Assembly: GCF_003480255.1 (NCBI RefSeq)
Contig: NZ_QUIN01000013.1
Span: forward strand, 20,784 to 57,556
DNA: 36,773 bases
Reading direction: 5' to 3'
Origin: Erysipelatoclostridium sp. AM42-17
Lineage (GTDB): Bacteria > Bacillota_I > Bacilli_A > Erysipelotrichales > Coprobacillaceae
Part shown: one piece after another, positions 32,001-36,773 of the stretch
Numbering within the stretch: the first letter of the stretch is position 1
How the letters are laid out: every line of letters begins with the position of its first letter
Notes under the pieces: model-generated
Told to the model about the DNA's origin: nothing
The model's input: only the letters and a program-made list of their open reading frames with translations
Database searches by the model: none
Translations under genes and position numbers: made by a program

Positions 32001-35000
32001 ATGAAAATATATAAAAAGATAATAGCAAGTATACTTACATTGATGATGATTTTTACACAAGTATCGGTAAGTGTATTTGCGACGGAATTAGAAGTACCAG
32101 ATACTGATAAAGCAAGTAATACTGAAAAAGATTCACAAAAAGATAATAATTATTATGATTTTAATACATACAATTTAAATGTTGAAAGTGAACAAACATT
32201 TACAGTAACGGTATCAGAGGAACAAAATCAGTATTATAATTTAAAAATTGATAAAAATGTTGTTAAATCTGGTGAATCATGTACTCTAACGTTTACAAAG
32301 TCGACATATGCAGGAGGTCTATACTTTATCATTAAAGTTAATGATGAAATGATAAATTTAGATGATAAAGGTCAATATACAATTAATAACATTCAAGAAA
32401 ATAAAATAATTACAGTTGAGAAATTTAAAGACCAAATATCGCCAAGTGTTAAAATTAAGATAGGTGAAAATGAATGGTCCCGGTTTAAATATGTAATTTC
32501 GTATGGGAAATACTTTTTTAGTAAAACACAAACAGCTGTAATTACAGCTACAGATGGAGAAAGTGGCATCGATAAATGTTATTATGCTATTGATGATTCG
32601 GGTAATGATGTTAATAACCCAACTGAGACAATGTCTCAATTAGATAAAAGAGTGGATTGGATAGAAGGAACTTCTATTTTTTTAAGTAACTATGAACATT
32701 GTATTATTTATGTTAAAGTTGTAGATAAAGCTGGAAATACTACATATATTGCAACAGACGGTCTAACACTTGATTCAACAGCACCACAAATTATGGGTGT
32801 AGAAAGTAATAAAACGTATACAAAGTCTAAATCATTTACGGTTATTGAGGATAATTTAGCAACTGTAAAAGTAAATGGGCAATTAATTGAACCTAATGAT
32901 GGTAGTTATACGTTAATTCCTAAAGAAGGAACATATACAATTGAGGCAACTGATAAAGCAGATAATAAAGCAACGTTAGATAATATAACTGTTAATTGGG
33001 AAGAAGTAAAAATACCAACAATAGAAAGTAAGCTTTATACAGGAAAGCAATTAACTGCAGATATTCCAGATAGTAGTTTATACAAAGTTGTAAAAAATGA
33101 TGGTGGTATTGATGTAGGTAAATATGAGGTTCAATTAACATTGAAAGATCCTACAAATTATAGATGGGAAGATGGTCATGCTACTGTAACAAAAATATTT
33201 GAAATTGTTAAAGCTCATAGAGAAGCACCAACATCTGTGACTGCCACAGGAACAACATATAAAGGTGGAACAGATGGTAAATTAAATGATGTTGATGCAT
33301 CAATGGAATATAGAAAAGATGGTGAAACTGAATGGCATGATATTACAGGTAATACTGTAGAAGGATTATCTACTGGTAAGTATTATGTAAGATACAAAGA
33401 TAGCAAAAATTATTATACTTCACCTGAAAAAGAAGTGTATGTCGCTAATGGACAAGAAATTAAGGTACATATTCCAGCTAGCCAAGTTGGTTATACTTTA
33501 AGTGTTGATCATACAGTTGTTGATTATAATGAATCAAGTACTTTAACATTTAAATTAAATAAAGGCTATTCAAAAACGAAAGATTTCGCTGTTAAGGTAA
33601 ATGGAAAAACTGTTCAATTAGATAACAAGAATCAATATAAAATTGAAAATATTCAAAAAGATACAAATATTACAGTTGAAGGAGTAGCTGATATTACAGC
33701 TCCTGATACAGAAATAAAGGTATCAAATAATACATGGAAAAGTATTTTAAATAAAATTACGTTTGGTTTATTCTTTAAAGAAACACAAAAAGCTGAAATT
33801 ACAGCTAGGGATGAAGGTAGTGGAGTCAATAAATATTATTACTATGTTGATAAATCAGGTAGTAAAACACCTCTAACAGAAGAACAATTACAAGCAGCTT
33901 CTTGGAAAGAAGGAGAATTTGTTTCATTTGGTGAAGATAGCCATTATGTTATTTATGCCAAGGTAACAGATAAAGCAGGAAATATTAAATATGTTTCAAC
34001 AGATGGTATCGTTATTGATACGATTGCACCACAAGTATCAGGTGTAGAAAGTAATAAAACATATACGAAAACACAAACCTTTACAGTAACTGATAAGAAT
34101 CTAGATACTGTAAAAGTAGATGGGCAACCAGTTGAATTTACTAATGGTAGTTATACGTTAGTTCCTAAACAAGGATTCTATACCATCGAAGTAACTGATA
34201 AATCAGGAAATAAAACAACATTAAAGAATATTACAGTTAACTGGGAAAAAGTAAAAAAACCAACATTAGAAAGCAAAGTATATACAGGAAAACAATTAAC
34301 TGCGAATATTTCAAATAGTGATTTATATATAGCTACAGAAAATGATGGAGGTATTGATGTAGGTGAATACGATGTTCAATTAACATTGAAAGATCCTACA
34401 AATTATAGATGGGAAGATGGTCATGTTTCTACAACATTAAAATTCAATATTATTCAAGCAACACCAGTTCTTACAAAACCAACAACAAAGACATTAACAT
34501 ATAATGGAACTGAACAAGAATTAGTAAATGAAGCATCTACTAATGGAGGAACAGTAAAATATTCTATAGATAATAAGAATTGGTCAATAGCTATTCCAAC
34601 AGGAAAAGATGCCAAAGAATATACAGTTTACTATAAAGTAGAAGGAAACAAAAATTTTAAAGATGTAGATGTACAGGAAATTACAAATAAAATCAATCCT
34701 AGAATAATTGATTTACAATGGAACAATAAATTAACTTACAATGGTAAAGAACAATTACCAGAAGTTACAGTAAGTAATTTAGTAAGTGGTGATAACTGCA
34801 AAATTACTGTTGAGGGAGATAAACATAAAAATGTAGGTACTTATGAAGCGATAGCTACAAATGCAGATAATTCAAATTATAAGTTACCTGAAAGTGCAAC
34901 AACAAGTTATACAATTTCTAAAAAACAATTATCTGTTGAAGGACTAGAAGCTATAAATAGAAAATATAACGAAAAGAACGAGATTACATTACAAGGTGGA

Positions 35001-36566
35001 AAACTTGTAGGTATTTTTGAAAAAGATAAAGTATCTATTGATATGCCAAAAATTGGAACAGTAGAGAGTTCAAAAGCAGGGGAAAATAAAGCAGTAAGTT
35101 ACACTAAATCCACTTTAAGTGGTGATGATAAAGATAACTATGAATTATTAGAAACTGCATGGCCAATGTTAACGGTGACAATTAGTAAAACAGATCAATC
35201 AGATACAAGAATTACAACAACAGATAATGAATTGAATAAAGAATATGATGGATATGAAATTGTAGATGTAAAATCAACATCTAACAATACAACCACTCCT
35301 GTTGTTGAATATTCGTTAAAAGGAAAGAATGAATATACTACAATAAAACCAAAAGATGCAGGAGAATATACAGTAAGAGTAATATATCCTGCAGATGATA
35401 ATTATGAAAAATCATCAGTAACAAAAGACTTTACAATTAAAAAAATGAAAATAAGAGTTTCAGCAATCGATTTATCAAAAACATATGGAGAAAAAGGCTA
35501 TGAGTTGATGTTTAGTTTTGATAGACTTGCAAGGGATGATAGATTAACTGGAATCATTCTTACAAGAGAAGAAGGAGAAGATGTAGGAACATACAAGATT
35601 AAAGTAAGCCAAAAAGAAGGATCAAATCTAAACTATGACATTACCTTTAAAGATGGAACCTATACAATCAAACCATTATCAATAGATAATGGAACAGTTG
35701 TACTAGGTAAAGTCTTAAAATATACAGGAGAAAAACAAACACAAGAAGTAGAACAAGTTTTAGTTAATGGAAAAGTATTAAGCAAAGATGATTATGAAGT
35801 ATTAAATAATCAAGCAACTAAAGAAGGAAAACATGTTCTTACGATTAAGGCAAAAGGCAATAACCATATAGGCTTAATTGAATATAGTTATGTCATTTTA
35901 CCAAAAGAAAATGATAAGATAGGAACAGGCTCATTTACTGTTAAAACAACAGGAAATGTAGAAATCAAGAGAGATGATCTAATTGATCTACTTATTGAAA
36001 ATAAAGAAATAACAGCCAATGAACTAAGTGAAGTAGCAGAAGGAAAGAAAGTAGAAATTGCATTAAATGTGAAAGAATCACAAGCAAGTGAACTTATTGA
36101 AAAAAATACAAAAGGATATAAAGTAGGGAAATACTTAGATATTACATTATATAAAAATATTGATGGAACAAATGAAAGTATTCATGAACTTACAAAAGGC
36201 ATGAAATTAACAATCAAGATTCCAGAAGAACTGATCAATAAAGATAAAAATGTTCAAAGAGAATACTTTGTAGCAAGAAGTCATAATGGAAAAGTAGATA
36301 TCTTAGAAGCAAAATATGATGAAAAGACAAATAGTATAACATTTGAAACAGATAAGTTTAGTGATTATGCAATTCTATATAAAGATACAAAAGTAGAAGG
36401 ACTCATAAATATTGATTCATCAGATAAACAAGAAACAATTGAAAAGAAAAAAGAAACGAAGAAAGTTCAAACTGGTGATAATACTAATGGTATGATGTTT
36501 ATAAGTTTATTTGGTATAAGTTTGTTAGGAATTTATTACTTGATAACGAAGAAATATATTCATTAA
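32001..36566 (+). CDS. Large cell-wall-anchored surface protein with repeated Ig-like and MBG-type modules
   Basis: A 1521-residue secreted protein. A signal peptide (about 1-28, ending SVFATE) is followed by an Asp/Lys-rich stretch and two copies of a roughly 340-residue module (about 64-405 and 484-820). Each copy has an N-terminal beta domain, an Ig-like domain with ITATDGESGI/ITARDEGSGV and TDKAGN, and an end with SKxYTGKQLTA. From about 820 to 1300 come MBG/YDG-type beta repeats (TLTYNGTEQ, KLTYNGKEQ, INRKYNEKNEITLQGG, LSKTYGEKGYEL, VLKYTGEKQT), then a C-terminal domain. The C-terminus is VQTGD (1489-1493), a hydrophobic helix and KKYIH, a sortase sorting signal of non-LPXTG type. Ribosome-binding site GAGGGAAAGGGAA. 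Probably an adhesin or wall-spanning stalk. No enzyme motif is seen, and no sortase gene is in the window. Confidence 0.87.
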   Translation: MKIYKKIIASILTLMMIFTQVSVSVFATELEVPDTDKASNTEKDSQKDNNYYDFNTYNLNVESEQTFTVTVSEEQNQYYNLKIDKNVVKSGESCTLTFTKSTYAGGLYFIIKVNDEMINLDDKGQYTINNIQENKIITVEKFKDQISPSVKIKIGENEWSRFKYVISYGKYFFSKTQTAVITATDGESGIDKCYYAIDDSGNDVNNPTETMSQLDKRVDWIEGTSIFLSNYEHCIIYVKVVDKAGNTTYIATDGLTLDSTAPQIMGVESNKTYTKSKSFTVIEDNLATVKVNGQLIEPNDGSYTLIPKEGTYTIEATDKADNKATLDNITVNWEEVKIPTIESKLYTGKQLTADIPDSSLYKVVKNDGGIDVGKYEVQLTLKDPTNYRWEDGHATVTKIFEIVKAHREAPTSVTATGTTYKGGTDGKLNDVDASMEYRKDGETEWHDITGNTVEGLSTGKYYVRYKDSKNYYTSPEKEVYVANGQEIKVHIPASQVGYTLSVDHTVVDYNESSTLTFKLNKGYSKTKDFAVKVNGKTVQLDNKNQYKIENIQKDTNITVEGVADITAPDTEIKVSNNTWKSILNKITFGLFFKETQKAEITARDEGSGVNKYYYYVDKSGSKTPLTEEQLQAASWKEGEFVSFGEDSHYVIYAKVTDKAGNIKYVSTDGIVIDTIAPQVSGVESNKTYTKTQTFTVTDKNLDTVKVDGQPVEFTNGSYTLVPKQGFYTIEVTDKSGNKTTLKNITVNWEKVKKPTLESKVYTGKQLTANISNSDLYIATENDGGIDVGEYDVQLTLKDPTNYRWEDGHVSTTLKFNIIQATPVLTKPTTKTLTYNGTEQELVNEASTNGGTVKYSIDNKNWSIAIPTGKDAKEYTVYYKVEGNKNFKDVDVQEITNKINPRIIDLQWNNKLTYNGKEQLPEVTVSNLVSGDNCKITVEGDKHKNVGTYEAIATNADNSNYKLPESATTSYTISKKQLSVEGLEAINRKYNEKNEITLQGGKLVGIFEKDKVSIDMPKIGTVESSKAGENKAVSYTKSTLSGDDKDNYELLETAWPMLTVTISKTDQSDTRITTTDNELNKEYDGYEIVDVKSTSNNTTTPVVEYSLKGKNEYTTIKPKDAGEYTVRVIYPADDNYEKSSVTKDFTIKKMKIRVSAIDLSKTYGEKGYELMFSFDRLARDDRLTGIILTREEGEDVGTYKIKVSQKEGSNLNYDITFKDGTYTIKPLSIDNGTVVLGKVLKYTGEKQTQEVEQVLVNGKVLSKDDYEVLNNQATKEGKHVLTIKAKGNNHIGLIEYSYVILPKENDKIGTGSFTVKTTGNVEIKRDDLIDLLIENKEITANELSEVAEGKKVEIALNVKESQASELIEKNTKGYKVGKYLDITLYKNIDGTNESIHELTKGMKLTIKIPEELINKDKNVQREYFVARSHNGKVDILEAKYDEKTNSITFETDKFSDYAILYKDTKVEGLINIDSSDKQETIEKKKETKKVQTGDNTNGMMFISLFGISLLGIYYLITKKYIH
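33129..33180 (+). repeat. First copy of a 52-bp identical repeat in the surface protein gene
   Basis: Runs from GTTCAATTAACATTGAAAG to GAAGATGGTCATG and encodes VQLTLKDPTNYRWEDGH. Identical to 34374-34425, 1245 bp downstream. Confidence 0.85.
34374..34425 (+). repeat. Second copy of the 52-bp identical repeat
   Basis: Identical to 33129-33180. The 1245-bp distance is a multiple of three. Confidence 0.85.
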
Positions 36567-36693
36567 AAATAACATATTTCAAAATTATTAAAAATCTAGG
36601 TAACTAAATTCTTTGTAAAGGGATAACTTTAAGACTTTTAGAAAATTATATTGAAAGTGGGTAGTCCTAAAGATCAATAAACAGTCTACTTAA

Positions 36694-36722
36694 AAGGAAC
36701 AATCAATTATAGATTGTTCCTT
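36694..36722. repeat. 11-bp perfect hairpin downstream of the surface protein gene
   Basis: AAGGAACAATC, loop AATTATA, GATTGTTCCTT, with no T run. It may be a processing or weak termination site for the surface protein transcript. The 127 bp before it hold no gene I can support. Confidence 0.55.
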
Positions 36723-36734
36723 CAGATTGTTGAC

Positions 36735-36769
36735 AAACCTATACCTTTACATAAAGATATAGGTTTTTT
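36735..36769 (+). terminator. Terminator near the window end
   Basis: AAACCTATA, a loop with inner CTTT/AAAG pairing, TATAGGTTT, then TTT. It follows the preceding hairpin by 12 bp and probably ends the surface protein transcript. Confidence 0.7.
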
Positions 36770-36773
36770 ATAT

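Noticed and set aside
32358..32639. Antisense open frame within the surface protein gene (and similar frames opposite serA-type, VanZ, BioY, trpS, prfC and binding-protein genes)
   Set aside because: No ribosome-binding site, no family pattern, and the opposite strand carries a well-supported gene.
36567..36693. Transposase or recombinase remnant after the surface protein gene
   Set aside because: Short frames there contain stops and no recognisable motif; no terminal inverted repeats or target duplication seen.
1..36773. CRISPR arrays, insertion sequences, prophage or integrative elements
   Set aside because: No regularly spaced direct repeats, transposase, integrase or phage structural genes were seen. 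The repeats present are within coding sequences or are short operators.

Overview
The window is AT-rich (roughly 30% GC by eye), densely coded DNA from a low-GC Gram-positive bacterium. A T-box leader, an Spx homologue, Gram-positive-type lipoprotein and sorting signals, and a tRNA-Glu resembling those of Mollicutes and their relatives all fit Bacillota. An Erysipelotrichia-like lineage is my best guess, but that is inference. UGA is a stop codon here: tag, nadK and the Sel1 gene all end in TGA, two of them in ATGA overlaps.

Layout. 1-3340: 3' end of gltX, a convergent tRNA-Glu(CUC), then an operon of an AEC-type transporter broken by one in-frame TGA, tag (3-methyladenine glycosylase I) and an M42 peptidase. 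3380-5075: an unrecognised membrane protein and a PHP-domain phosphatase whose ribosome-binding site is a run of nine G. 5140-7535: the serine operon serC-serA, behind a strong promoter with two copies of one 12-bp palindrome. 7670-11960: a small membrane protein, a polysaccharide deacetylase, a VanZ-RDD fusion, the biotin transporter component BioY and a patatin-like phospholipase. 11915-14475: a fold-I aminotransferase divergent from ridA through fully interlocked promoters, then uppP. 14570-20025: a block with the gene content of the Bacillus subtilis yjb region: a YjbA-family protein, trpS with its T-box, spx, a lipoprotein, a CYTH protein, NAD kinase and an RluD-type pseudouridine synthase. 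20080-27345: a RodA/FtsW protein, a membrane-tethered EIIB-like domain without its cysteine, an 880-residue Sel1-repeat protein, an M29 aminopeptidase and prfC. 27435-31870: a two-gene locus in decay, made of a substrate-binding lipoprotein (stop at codon 2 plus a frameshift) and a membrane GGDEF-EAL protein (two ochre codons in EAL). 31870-end: a 1521-residue surface protein with duplicated Ig-like modules and a VQTGD sorting signal, behind a direct-repeat operator candidate.

How it fits together. Most genes are housekeeping: translation (gltX, trpS, prfC, RNA modification), envelope (uppP, RodA, deacetylase, VanZ-RDD), serine synthesis, NADP supply and redox stress (spx). The less ordinary parts are the inactivated c-di-GMP sensor locus next to an intact adhesin-like gene, the serCA operator pair, the interlocked ridA/aminotransferase promoters, and the EIIB-like/Sel1 pair, which looks built from degenerate signalling domains. 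I see no complete mobile element, CRISPR array, prophage or integrase. Three genes are broken by point lesions. The best candidate for an undescribed system is the solute-binding-lipoprotein plus dCache-like/GGDEF/EAL pair, but here it survives only as pseudogenes.
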